Below are positions 34,845 to 41,970 of a DNA stretch of 64,000 nt, piece after piece. The notes beneath the pieces are model-generated. The model saw only the letters and a program-made list of their open reading frames with translations, ran no database searches and was not told where the DNA came from. This DNA comes from SG8-30 sp964406445 (lineage in GTDB: Bacteria > Pseudomonadota > Gammaproteobacteria > Steroidobacterales > Steroidobacteraceae), in contig CAYORU010000006.1 in assembly GCA_964406445.1 (NCBI GenBank), forward strand, positions 84,738 through 148,737. Direction: 5' to 3'. Position 1 is the stretch's first letter. Every line of letters begins with the position of its first letter. A program made the position numbers and the translations under genes.

Positions 34845-35780
34845 ATGGACAGGGACCCGAACTACGTGGCCGTCGGCACCTTCGTGGTGCTGCTGGCCGC
34901 CATGGCCGCGGGCTTCGTGCTCTGGTACACCGAGTCCGGCGACCGGCGCAGCTACCTGCGCCACGAGATCTACTTCGACGGCAGCGTCTTCGGCCTGTCC
35001 GAGGGCAGCTCGGTGCGCTACCTCGGCGTCGCGGTCGGGCGCATCCTGCGCATCGGGCTCGATCCGCGGGACCCGAGCCGGGTGCGGGTCGTGGCCGACA
35101 TCTCCGAGGACACGCCGATCGACCAGGACACGGTGGCGCGCCTCGCGCTGCAGGGCGTGACCGGGCTCCTGTTCGTCGACCTCAAGCCCGCGGACCCGAC
35201 GAGGCCGCGCCTCGACGCGGTGCCGAGCCTGCAGTTCCCGGTCATCCCGTCGGAGCGCTCGGAGTTCGACGTGTTCGTGAGCAGCCTGCCCGACGTCGTC
35301 GCAAAGGCGGGCGAGGTCCTGAATCGCCTGAACGCCGTGCTGTCCGACGAGAACATCAGGTCGGTGGAAGCGGTGATCGCGAGCGTCGAGGATTCGACCC
35401 GCGATCTGCCGAGGACCATGGCCGAGGTGCGCGACCTGGTCGGGCAGGTCCGCTCCACCGTCGGCGAGATCGAGCAGGCGGCGAGCGCCGCGCGCGGGCT
35501 GGCGGACTCGACGGCGCCGGACGTGCGCGCGGCGATGCAGCGGCTGCGCGCCGCGGCGGACAGCATCGCCACGGCGAGCGGCAACCTGGACCGCCTGATC
35601 GCCGCGAACGAGGCCAGCGTGAACCGCTTCGCGGGCCAGGGCCTGGCGGAGATCGAGGCGCTGGTGCGCGACCTGCGCGAGGCCGCCACGGCCGTCGAGC
35701 GCCTCGGCCGCAGCCTCGAGGAGGATCCGTCGCGGCTGCTGTACCAGCCGGGCAAGCGCGGCGTGGAGGTTCCCCCATGA
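34845..35780 (+). CDS. MlaD/MCE-domain periplasmic protein
   Basis: The 311-residue product is anchored by one N-terminal helix (VAVGTFVVLLAAMAAGFVLWY) and has an MCE domain (about 38-125, with FDGSVFGLSEGSSVRYLGVAVGRI) that forms the lipid channel ring. A long helical tail (about 140-290) may extend the channel across the periplasm. It is part of the permease-ATPase-MCE-lipoprotein operon and overlaps the next gene by 4 bases. Confidence 0.94.
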   Translation: MDRDPNYVAVGTFVVLLAAMAAGFVLWYTESGDRRSYLRHEIYFDGSVFGLSEGSSVRYLGVAVGRILRIGLDPRDPSRVRVVADISEDTPIDQDTVARLALQGVTGLLFVDLKPADPTRPRLDAVPSLQFPVIPSERSEFDVFVSSLPDVVAKAGEVLNRLNAVLSDENIRSVEAVIASVEDSTRDLPRTMAEVRDLVGQVRSTVGEIEQAASAARGLADSTAPDVRAAMQRLRAAADSIATASGNLDRLIAANEASVNRFAGQGLAEIEALVRDLREAATAVERLGRSLEEDPSRLLYQPGKRGVEVPP

Positions 35781-36415
35781 GATCGACCATGCTGCTGGCG
35801 CTGGCCCTGGCGTTCCCGCTGTCCGCCTGCGCGCCGAAGCTCGAGAGGAACGTGCCCGCGGACCGCGTCTACCGGCTGACGCCACCGACGCTCGAGGTTG
35901 CCGTGGCCTTGCCGGTGGACCTGCTGGTCCTCGACCCGGTGGTCGCGCCGGGTCTCGCCACCCAGCGCATCGCGACGCTGTGGCCCGGCAACCGGCTCGA
36001 CTACTATGCCTCCGCACGCTGGAGCGGCCCGCTCGGCGCGGTGGTCCAGGGCGCGACGGTCGAGGCGTTGTCGGCGGCCGGCGCGCTGCGCCACGTGCAG
36101 GCCGAGCCAGGGCGCTTCGGTGCCACCCACCTGCTCGGCCTCGAGTTGCGCCGTTTCGAGGCGGACTACGCCGGCGGCGCCCCGCCCGTCGCGCGCGTGG
36201 CGATCGCCGCGACGGTCGCGCGCTACGACCGTCGCCTGCCGCTCGCGGCCTTCACCGCGAGCGCGGAGGTCCCGGCGGCGGAAGATACGCTCGGGGCGGT
36301 GACGACCGCCCTGGACCAGGCCTTCCACCGCGCCCTCGAGGACCTGCTCTCGCGCAGCCAGCAGGCGCTCCTCGACGACCTCGCGCGTCAACCTCCCGCC
36401 ACGGCCGCGCGTTGA
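35777..36415 (+). CDS. ABC-type transport auxiliary lipoprotein (PqiC/MlaA-partner type)
   Basis: The 212-residue product has a lipoprotein signal with lipobox LSAC (LALAFPLSACAPK), then the ABC-auxiliary (DUF330-like) fold with VYRLTPPTLEVAVALPVDLLVLDPVVAPGL-type start and the pattern RLDYYASARWSGPLGAVVQG. Such proteins are the outer-membrane or periplasmic end of MCE transport systems. The periplasmic carrier MlaC is not in this operon, so this lipoprotein may take its place. Confidence 0.87.
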   Translation: MRSTMLLALALAFPLSACAPKLERNVPADRVYRLTPPTLEVAVALPVDLLVLDPVVAPGLATQRIATLWPGNRLDYYASARWSGPLGAVVQGATVEALSAAGALRHVQAEPGRFGATHLLGLELRRFEADYAGGAPPVARVAIAATVARYDRRLPLAAFTASAEVPAAEDTLGAVTTALDQAFHRALEDLLSRSQQALLDDLARQPPATAAR

Positions 36416-36443
36416 GGCGCCAGGACCCTCTGGAGGCTCGCCC

Positions 36444-36893
36444 ATGCTCAAGGCGCTGGTTGTCGCGACGGCTGCGCTCGCAGCCGGTTGTTCCCTGCCG
36501 CCCCGCGGCGACGTCTATTCGCGCCAGGAGGTCCGGCAGGCCTGGAACGTGGCCTACGGCAGCGTCGTGGCCGTCGGCGAGGCCACCATCGAGGGACGCC
36601 GCAGCGCGATCGGCCGCATCGGCGGCGGGCTGATCGGTTACGAGGCCGGGCGGAGCGTCGGCGGCGGGACCGGCAGCCGCGTCGCCGGCGCGGTCGGCGC
36701 GGTGGCCGGGGCGGTCGCCGGCGAGGCGGTCGAGGAGCAGGTCACCCGCCAGCGCGGCCTGGAGATCACCGTCGACCTCGACGGCGGCCGCAGCATCATG
36801 GTCGTGCAGGCCGCCGACCAGGCTTTCGCCGTGGGCGAGCGGGTGCGCGTCTACACGCGGGCGGACGGCGCCGCCCGCGTGGCGAGGCTCTGA
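36444..36893 (+). CDS. Glycine-zipper outer membrane lipoprotein (SlyB-like)
   Basis: The 149-residue product has a lipobox (LAAGCSLPPRG) and two glycine-zipper hydrophobic stretches (GRIGGGLIGYEAGRSVGGG and VAGAVGAVAGAVAGEAVEEQ). A C-terminal beta domain carries ITVDLDGGRSIMVVQ, as in SlyB/Pcp 17-kDa surface antigen proteins. It lies 28 bp after the Mla operon and could be its last gene. A role in outer membrane integrity is likely from the family. Confidence 0.87.
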   Translation: MLKALVVATAALAAGCSLPPRGDVYSRQEVRQAWNVAYGSVVAVGEATIEGRRSAIGRIGGGLIGYEAGRSVGGGTGSRVAGAVGAVAGAVAGEAVEEQVTRQRGLEITVDLDGGRSIMVVQAADQAFAVGERVRVYTRADGAARVARL

Positions 36894-36908
36894 GCGCTCC
36901 GCCGGCCG

Positions 36909-37463
36909 TCAGGCCACTGCGCGCGGCGCGCCGTCGTGGTCGCGCACGAACGCGATCGCGAACTGCCGCACGTCGTCCCAGTCCGTGAACTCGACGTCCG
37001 CGCCCTGCGCCGCGCCCAGGTCGCGGGCCGCGGACCGGGCCAGTGCGCGCTTCACCACCCCGTACTCGCCGAAGCGCAGCGCGCCGGCGATGCGGCAGCT
37101 CTGCACCGGCACGAGGCCCGTGCCGCCGAGCAGGTCGTCGATCCTCTCCTGCGCCGCGGCGCGGCTCGCCGCGTCCTCGCGCGCGGCCGTGAGACTCACC
37201 GAGAAGACCGCGAGCGGAACGGCCGCGAGCCATTCGGCGTTCGCCTTGAGGAAGCGCGACAGATCGGCGGCGTGGCGACCCATGTGGACCGAGCCACCCA
37301 CGATCGCGGCCGCGTACAGCGGCTGGACCAGCCCGGCTTGCGTGGAGCCGACGTCGACCAGGTCGGCGCGGTAGCCCTCCCCGGCCAGCGCATCGGCCAT
37401 GAACTGCGCCACCTTGGCGGTATGGCCCTCGGTCGTGCTGTAGGCGATGAGAACGGGAATCAT
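36909..37463 (-). CDS. HemG-like flavodoxin domain protein
   Basis: The 184-residue product is a single flavodoxin domain: FMN phosphate loop VLIAYSTTEGHTAKVAQFMAD and the isoalloxazine region AAIVGGSVHMGRHAADLSRFL. The length and the MG(R)H pattern are like HemG, the flavodoxin-type protoporphyrinogen oxidase. However, the long HemG insert is not obvious, and other short flavodoxins fit as well. Other heme genes (hemB, hemF) are in the window but not adjacent. Confidence 0.75.
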   Translation of the reverse strand: MIPVLIAYSTTEGHTAKVAQFMADALAGEGYRADLVDVGSTQAGLVQPLYAAAIVGGSVHMGRHAADLSRFLKANAEWLAAVPLAVFSVSLTAAREDAASRAAAQERIDDLLGGTGLVPVQSCRIAGALRFGEYGVVKRALARSAARDLGAAQGADVEFTDWDDVRQFAIAFVRDHDGAPRAVA

Positions 37464-37565
37464 GCGTACCTCCTTGGCCCGGCCGGCGTCCCCGGCGGCC
37501 GCCCGAGGCCGATTCCTGCATGGACAGGCTAGTCCCCGCTTCTAGGGTGAACACCCTCGAAGGGC

Positions 37566-38546
37566 TCAGGGCACCAGCACCGCGGCGCCGCTCAGCCGGC
37601 CGCCGCGCAGGGCCTCGAGGGCCTCGTTGGCCCGCTCGAGCGGGAAGGGCTGGACGTGGATCCGAAGCGGCAGGCGGGCCGCGGTCTGCATGAACCCGAT
37701 GCCGTCGGCGCGGGTCAGGTTGGCGACCGAGCGCAGCACGCGCTCGCCCCACAGCAGCGCGTAGGGGAAGGAGGGGATGTCGCTCATGTGGATGCCGCCG
37801 CAGACCACCGTGCCCCCCTTGCGGACCGCGGCGAGCGCGGTCGGCACGAGGTCGCCGGCCGGGGCGAAGATCAGCGCCGCATCGAGCTCAACGGGGGGTG
37901 GCGCGTCGCTGTCGCCGGCCCAGGCGCAGCCGAGGTCGAGCGCGAAACGCTTCGCCGCGGCGTCGCCCGGCCTGACGAAGGCCAGGCACTCGCGGCCCTC
38001 CGCCCCGGCGATCTGCGCGACCAGGTGGGCCGCGGCGCCGAATCCGTAGAGCCCGATGCGGCGCGCGTCGCCGGCGAGGCGAAGGGCGCGATGGCCGATC
38101 AGGCCCGCGCACAGCAGCGGGGCCGCGCGCAGGTCGTCGAGGCCCGGCGGCAGCGGCAGGCAGTAGCGCGCGTCGGCGACGACCTGGTCGGCGTAGCCCC
38201 CGTCGATCTGGTAGCCGGTGAAGCGCGCCCGATCGCAGAGATTCTCGGCGCCGCTCGCGCAGAAGGCGCAGCGGCCGCAGGTCCAGCCGAGCCACGGCAC
38301 GCCCACGCGCGTGCCGGGCTCGAGCGCGACCCCGGGACCTCGGCCGACCACGCGGCCGACGATCTCGTGGCCGGGGACGATCGGATGCGGCACGCCCGGG
38401 AGCTCGTCGTCCACGAGGTGCAGGTCGGTGCGGCAGACGGCGCAGGCCGTCACGGAGACGAGCACCTGCCCCGCGCCGGGGCGGGGATCGGGCCGCTCGC
38501 GCAGCACGAGGGGCGAGCGGGGCGCCTCGAGGACCATCGCGCGCAT
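37566..38546 (-). CDS. Zinc-dependent alcohol dehydrogenase
   Basis: This medium-chain dehydrogenase/reductase oxidises alcohols with NAD(P)+. The 326-residue product has the catalytic zinc ligands in CAVCRTDLHLVDDELP and VPGHEIVGRVVGRG and the structural zinc Cys cluster CGRCAFCASGAENLC. Its cofactor loop is IGLYGFGAAAHLVAQIA. MRAMVLEAPR at the chosen start is the usual family N-terminus; ATGs at 38537 and 38558 are alternatives. It lies close to the MerR-B12 regulator on the same strand and could be regulated with it. Confidence 0.9.
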   Translation of the reverse strand: MRAMVLEAPRSPLVLRERPDPRPGAGQVLVSVTACAVCRTDLHLVDDELPGVPHPIVPGHEIVGRVVGRGPGVALEPGTRVGVPWLGWTCGRCAFCASGAENLCDRARFTGYQIDGGYADQVVADARYCLPLPPGLDDLRAAPLLCAGLIGHRALRLAGDARRIGLYGFGAAAHLVAQIAGAEGRECLAFVRPGDAAAKRFALDLGCAWAGDSDAPPPVELDAALIFAPAGDLVPTALAAVRKGGTVVCGGIHMSDIPSFPYALLWGERVLRSVANLTRADGIGFMQTAARLPLRIHVQPFPLERANEALEALRGGRLSGAAVLVP

Positions 38547-38574
38547 GCCGGGAAGCATACGCGCCGGCGGGGGC

Positions 38575-39462
38575 TCAGCGCGCCGTGAGCAGCGCGACTT
38601 CCCGGTCGAAGCGAAGGAGGTCGGGCAGCACCCTGACCCGTCCCGGGACCGCCTCGGGCGCGAGGCGCTCGAGCACCGCGCCGCCTGCCCAGAGGTCGAT
38701 CGACTCCGGCAGGAACTGGGCGATCTCCGCCAGCCTCGCCACGCTCGAATCGTGCATGGCGAGCGACAGCACCACGACGTCCGCATGGACGCGGGTCGCG
38801 TAGGTCGCGATGTCGGAGGGCGGCAGGTCGGCGCCGAGGTAGTGGCAGCGGGCATTGCGCGAGGAGGCGAGGAGGGCGCCCATCAGGATGGCGAGCTCGT
38901 GGCGCTCGTCGGTCGGCGTCGCGAACACCATGACCGGGCCGGTCGCGATGCGCCCGTAGGTGTCCAGCACGCTGGAAAGCTGCTTGCGCACGGACATGCT
39001 CACCATCCGTTCCTGGGCCACCGACAGTTCGCCGCGGTGCCAGCGGTCGCCGATTTCCCTCATCAGCGGCGAGAGGATCTCGTGGACCACCTGCGTCAGC
39101 GGCAGCAGGGCCAGCGTGGTCGCCATGAGCCGGTCGCAGTCCGCCGGCCGGTAGTCTTCGGCCGCCTCGAGGATCTGCGCCGCGATGTTGGCGAGCGGCG
39201 CGGCCGGGGCGCCCTGCCGCGGCGCCGGCTGGCCGAGCAGCTTCTCGATGTCGCCGGCGCCGAGGCGGGCGAGGCGGCTGATCGGGTGCCCCCGCTCGGT
39301 GGCCTCCCGCAACTTACGCAGCCGGATGACGTCCTCGGGCCGGTAGGCGCGCCGGCCGTTCCCGTCGCGGGTGGGCTCGACGATGCGGTAGCGGCGCTCC
39401 CAGGCGCGCAGGGTCTCGATGCTGAGCCCGGTGGCGTGGGAGACCGCCTTGATGCTGTACAT
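38575..39462 (-). CDS. MerR-type regulator with cobalamin-binding domain (CarH/LitR-like)
   Basis: This is a predicted DNA-binding regulator with a B12 sensor. The product (295 residues from 39462; GTG at 39501 and ATG at 39486 are alternatives) has an N-terminal MerR HTH (MYSIKAVSHATGLSIETLRAWERRYR). A helical B12 cap follows with WHRGELSVAQER, where CarH-type photoreceptors have W-x9-EH; here His is replaced by Arg. The Rossmann domain carries TPTDERHELAILMGALL, with the probable lower-axial His in an ExHxxA version of ExHxxG. Its likely operator is the repeat array just upstream. Confidence 0.88.
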   Translation of the reverse strand: MYSIKAVSHATGLSIETLRAWERRYRIVEPTRDGNGRRAYRPEDVIRLRKLREATERGHPISRLARLGAGDIEKLLGQPAPRQGAPAAPLANIAAQILEAAEDYRPADCDRLMATTLALLPLTQVVHEILSPLMREIGDRWHRGELSVAQERMVSMSVRKQLSSVLDTYGRIATGPVMVFATPTDERHELAILMGALLASSRNARCHYLGADLPPSDIATYATRVHADVVVLSLAMHDSSVARLAEIAQFLPESIDLWAGGAVLERLAPEAVPGRVRVLPDLLRFDREVALLTAR

Positions 39463-39504
39463 GGCGGGGGATACGGAAGCACTCATGGCCGTAGAGTACA
39501 CCGT

Positions 39505-39537
39505 CTGTATAGGCTAAAGCTAGACAAAAGCTTGACA
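39505..39537 (+). promoter_or_regulatory. Putative CarH-type operator: 11-bp direct repeats
   Basis: Two adjacent 11-bp units (AAAGCTAGACA at 39516-39526 and AAAGCTTGACA at 39527-39537) differ at one base. A weaker third unit (39505-39515, TAGGCT in place of TAGACA) keeps the period. The last repeat contains the -35 hexamer of the promoter that follows. CarH tetramers are reported to bind such 11-bp repeats over a -35, so repression by the adjacent regulator is a direct prediction. Confidence 0.7.
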
Positions 39538-39560
39538 GGGATGCGGTTGGCCAATATCCT
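39532..39560 (+). promoter_or_regulatory. Strong sigma70-type promoter (TTGACA-N17-TATCCT)
   Basis: The -35 TTGACA (39532-39537) is a perfect consensus and is separated by 17 bp from the -10 TATCCT (39555-39560). It points to the right, away from the MerR-B12 gene, yet no protein gene follows on this strand; a terminator comes about 30 nt downstream. It therefore appears to drive a short RNA. Confidence 0.8.
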
Positions 39561-39563
39561 CTG

Positions 39564-39627
39564 ACTCGTCTGACGAGTGACCCCCTAAATTCGGGCGGGC
39601 CGGCAACGGTCCGCCCAATTTTTTTTT
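39564..39627 (+). ncRNA. Candidate small RNA between carH-like and GGDEF/EAL genes
   Basis: This is the predicted transcript (about 60 nt) of the promoter at 39532-39560; the 5' end could be 39564-39568. It holds a short hairpin (39564-39568 with 39574-39578), an unpaired C-rich segment CCCCCUAAAUU (39581-39591) that could pair with ribosome-binding sites, and the terminator hairpin. I do not recognise it as a known family. No reading frame of useful length is present. Confidence 0.65.
39593..39627 (+). terminator. Intrinsic terminator of the candidate sRNA
   Basis: A 10-bp GC-rich stem (39593-39602 with 39607-39616, one G-U pair) is closed by a GCAA loop and followed by AA and nine T residues (39619-39627). 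This is the most consensus-like terminator in the window. On the opposite strand, after the GGDEF/EAL gene, the hairpin is followed by only AATTT, so it works mainly for the plus strand. Confidence 0.93.
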
Positions 39628-39642
39628 CCGCCCCGCACCGAG

Positions 39643-41799
39643 TCAGGCGAACAAGGCCCCGAACCGGTGCTCGCCCCGCCCCTGGTCCACCAGCAACGCC
39701 AGCAGCTGGTCGGCGGCCATCGCCTCGCCGAACAGCTGGCCCTGGCCATAGTGGCAGCCGAGCCCGCGCAGGAAGGCGAGCTGGTCGGCTGTCTCGATTC
39801 CCTCCGCCAGCACCTCGAGGTTGAGGTTGCGCCCCATTTCCACGATGGTCCGCACGAGCGCCGCGTCGTCGCGCGAAACGGTGGCGTGGCGGACGAAGGT
39901 CTTGTCGATCTTGAGGGTGCCCACCGGGAACTGCTGCAGCGACGCGAGCGACGAGTAGCCGGTGCCGAAGTCGTCGATGGACAGGTGCACGCCCATCGCG
40001 CGCAGCTCGTCGAGCAGCCGGACCATCCGCCGCGCGTCGGTCATGAGCGTGGTCTCGGTGATCTCCAGCTCGAAATGGGTCGGCGACACGCCGTAGTCGT
40101 CGAACACCGACCGGAACCGGGGGATGAATTCGGCCTGGCGCAGCTGCTTGAGCGAGAGGTTGATGGACACCCTGCCCGGGTCCGCGACCCGGTCCTGCCA
40201 CACCCGGTAGTCGCGGCAGACGCGCTTCAGCACCCACGCGCCGACGTCGAGGATCAGGTTCGACTCCTCCGCGAGCGGGATGAACTGCGCCGGCGGGATG
40301 TCGCCGTGCCCGGGCAGGCGCCAGCGCAGCAGCGCCTCGCTGCCGACCAGCCGGCCGTCGCGCAGGTCGACCTTCGGCTGGTAGAGCATGACCAGCTCGT
40401 CGCGCTCGATCGCGCGCCTGAGCTTGCTCTTCAGCATCAGCCGCTCGACCGCCACCGCGCTCATCTCGGGCGTGTAGAACGTCAGGCTGTTGCCGCCGTT
40501 CTGCTTCGAGTGGTACATCGCCGCGTCCGCGTCGCGGATCAGGTCGACCACGTTGTCCGCATCGCCGGGACAGAAGGCCACGCCGATGCTCGCGGTGATG
40601 AAGACCTCGTGCGTGCCGAGGTGGAAAGGCCGGCCGATCTGCTCGAGCAGCTCGCGGGCGATGGCGGCGATGGCCAGGCGGTTGTCCTGCGCGCGGTCGA
40701 GGTTCTCGATGAACAGGCCGAACTCGTCTCCGGCGAGCCGGCCGAGCAGCGTTTCCTTGGGCAGCAGCGCGATCAGGCGCTCGCTCAGGATCTCGAGCGC
40801 GCGGTCGCCGGCGGCGTGGCCGAAGGTGTCGTTGACCTCCTTGAAGCGGTCGAGGTCGAGGTAGAGGAGCGCCAGCACCCGGCCGCTGCGGCGCGCGCGG
40901 GCGATCGCCTGCTGCAGCGAGTGCTGGAACTGCATTCGGTTCGGCACCTTGGTCAGCGAGTCGTAGCGCGCGAGGTAGCGGATCCTCCGCTCGGCGCGCT
41001 TGCGCTCGGTGATGTTCCGGGCGACGAACAGGCAGCCCTCGTACTGCGGGCCGGGCCCGGCCAGCCGCGAACCCGACAGCGACACCGGGATGGTCTGCCC
41101 CGCCCGCGTGCGGAAGGTCAGCTCGCCGGTTTCCTGCGAGGCCTGCTCCACGCTGAAGCGCTCGCGGTCCTGCTCGGCCACGAGCGTGGCGACGTCGCGC
41201 CCGATCAGCTCGTCCACCGACCAGCCGGTGAGCTCGGTCGCGGCGGCGTTGACCCGGCTGACGACGCCGTCCGGCGAGGTGACCAGGACGGCGTCGCTCA
41301 TGCTGTCGAGCATGACGTCGAGCCAGCGCGCGGCGGACTCGCGCCGCAGCAGGGTTTCGCGCAGCGCCTCGAGCGACGTGGCGATGTCCGCCGCCGGTCC
41401 GTCGCCGAGGCCGCCGACCGGCGCCGACCAGTCGCCTGCGGCGAGCCGCGAGGCTGCGTCCCGCACGGTCCCGATGCCCGCCTCGACGCTGCGTGCGATG
41501 CGCCAGGCCGCCACGAGCGCGATCGCGAGCAGCACGAGGCCGCCGGCGGCGAGCAGCACGAGGCGGTTGACCAGCACGTCATCCGCGAGGCGATGAAGGT
41601 CCTCGCGCAGTTCGGCGAGCGGGGCGGCCGCGGCCGGGACGGCAGCGAGCGGGGCGGCCGCGCGGTCGACGGCCGCCTGGTCCGCCGCGACGTGCAGGCC
41701 GTGGTCCGCGACGATCAGCGCGACCGGCAAGGCGACCAGCACCGCCACCATGATCGCGGCGAGAGACAAGGCTCGCGCTCTGAAGGACCTCTTGCTCAT
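39643..41799 (-). CDS. PAS-GGDEF-EAL cyclic-di-GMP signalling protein
   Basis: This is a membrane protein that makes or degrades cyclic di-GMP. The 718-residue product has two TM helices (about 12-32 and 82-99) around a short periplasmic sensor, a HAMP segment (about 100-150), a PAS domain (about 160-270), and a GGDEF domain (about 285-445) with LAGDEFGLF, where Ala replaces the first Gly. The EAL domain (about 460-700) has SEALLRWRLPGHG, EITETTLMTD, DDFGTGYSSL and EVLAEGIET, so phosphodiesterase residues are intact. It ends convergent with the candidate sRNA. Confidence 0.94.
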   Translation of the reverse strand: MSKRSFRARALSLAAIMVAVLVALPVALIVADHGLHVAADQAAVDRAAAPLAAVPAAAAPLAELREDLHRLADDVLVNRLVLLAAGGLVLLAIALVAAWRIARSVEAGIGTVRDAASRLAAGDWSAPVGGLGDGPAADIATSLEALRETLLRRESAARWLDVMLDSMSDAVLVTSPDGVVSRVNAAATELTGWSVDELIGRDVATLVAEQDRERFSVEQASQETGELTFRTRAGQTIPVSLSGSRLAGPGPQYEGCLFVARNITERKRAERRIRYLARYDSLTKVPNRMQFQHSLQQAIARARRSGRVLALLYLDLDRFKEVNDTFGHAAGDRALEILSERLIALLPKETLLGRLAGDEFGLFIENLDRAQDNRLAIAAIARELLEQIGRPFHLGTHEVFITASIGVAFCPGDADNVVDLIRDADAAMYHSKQNGGNSLTFYTPEMSAVAVERLMLKSKLRRAIERDELVMLYQPKVDLRDGRLVGSEALLRWRLPGHGDIPPAQFIPLAEESNLILDVGAWVLKRVCRDYRVWQDRVADPGRVSINLSLKQLRQAEFIPRFRSVFDDYGVSPTHFELEITETTLMTDARRMVRLLDELRAMGVHLSIDDFGTGYSSLASLQQFPVGTLKIDKTFVRHATVSRDDAALVRTIVEMGRNLNLEVLAEGIETADQLAFLRGLGCHYGQGQLFGEAMAADQLLALLVDQGRGEHRFGALFA

Positions 41800-41970
41800 C
41801 GTCCGCCGGTGCCAGTCCTTTATTCTCGGGGCGACGTCGCGGGCGGGCGCAGACGCGGCATCATACCTTCAGCCCGCAGGCGCCGGGCCATCCCCGCCGT
41901 CCTGCAGCTTGCCGCAAGCGGGCCCCGGCCGTAGCATCCCGGAACTCGAGTTCAGGTGTCGAGGTCGAGG

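Noticed and set aside
39593..39616. Terminator of the GGDEF/EAL gene on the minus strand
   Set aside because: On that strand the hairpin is followed by GAATTTAGG, a poor U-tract; the nine-T tract belongs to the plus strand.
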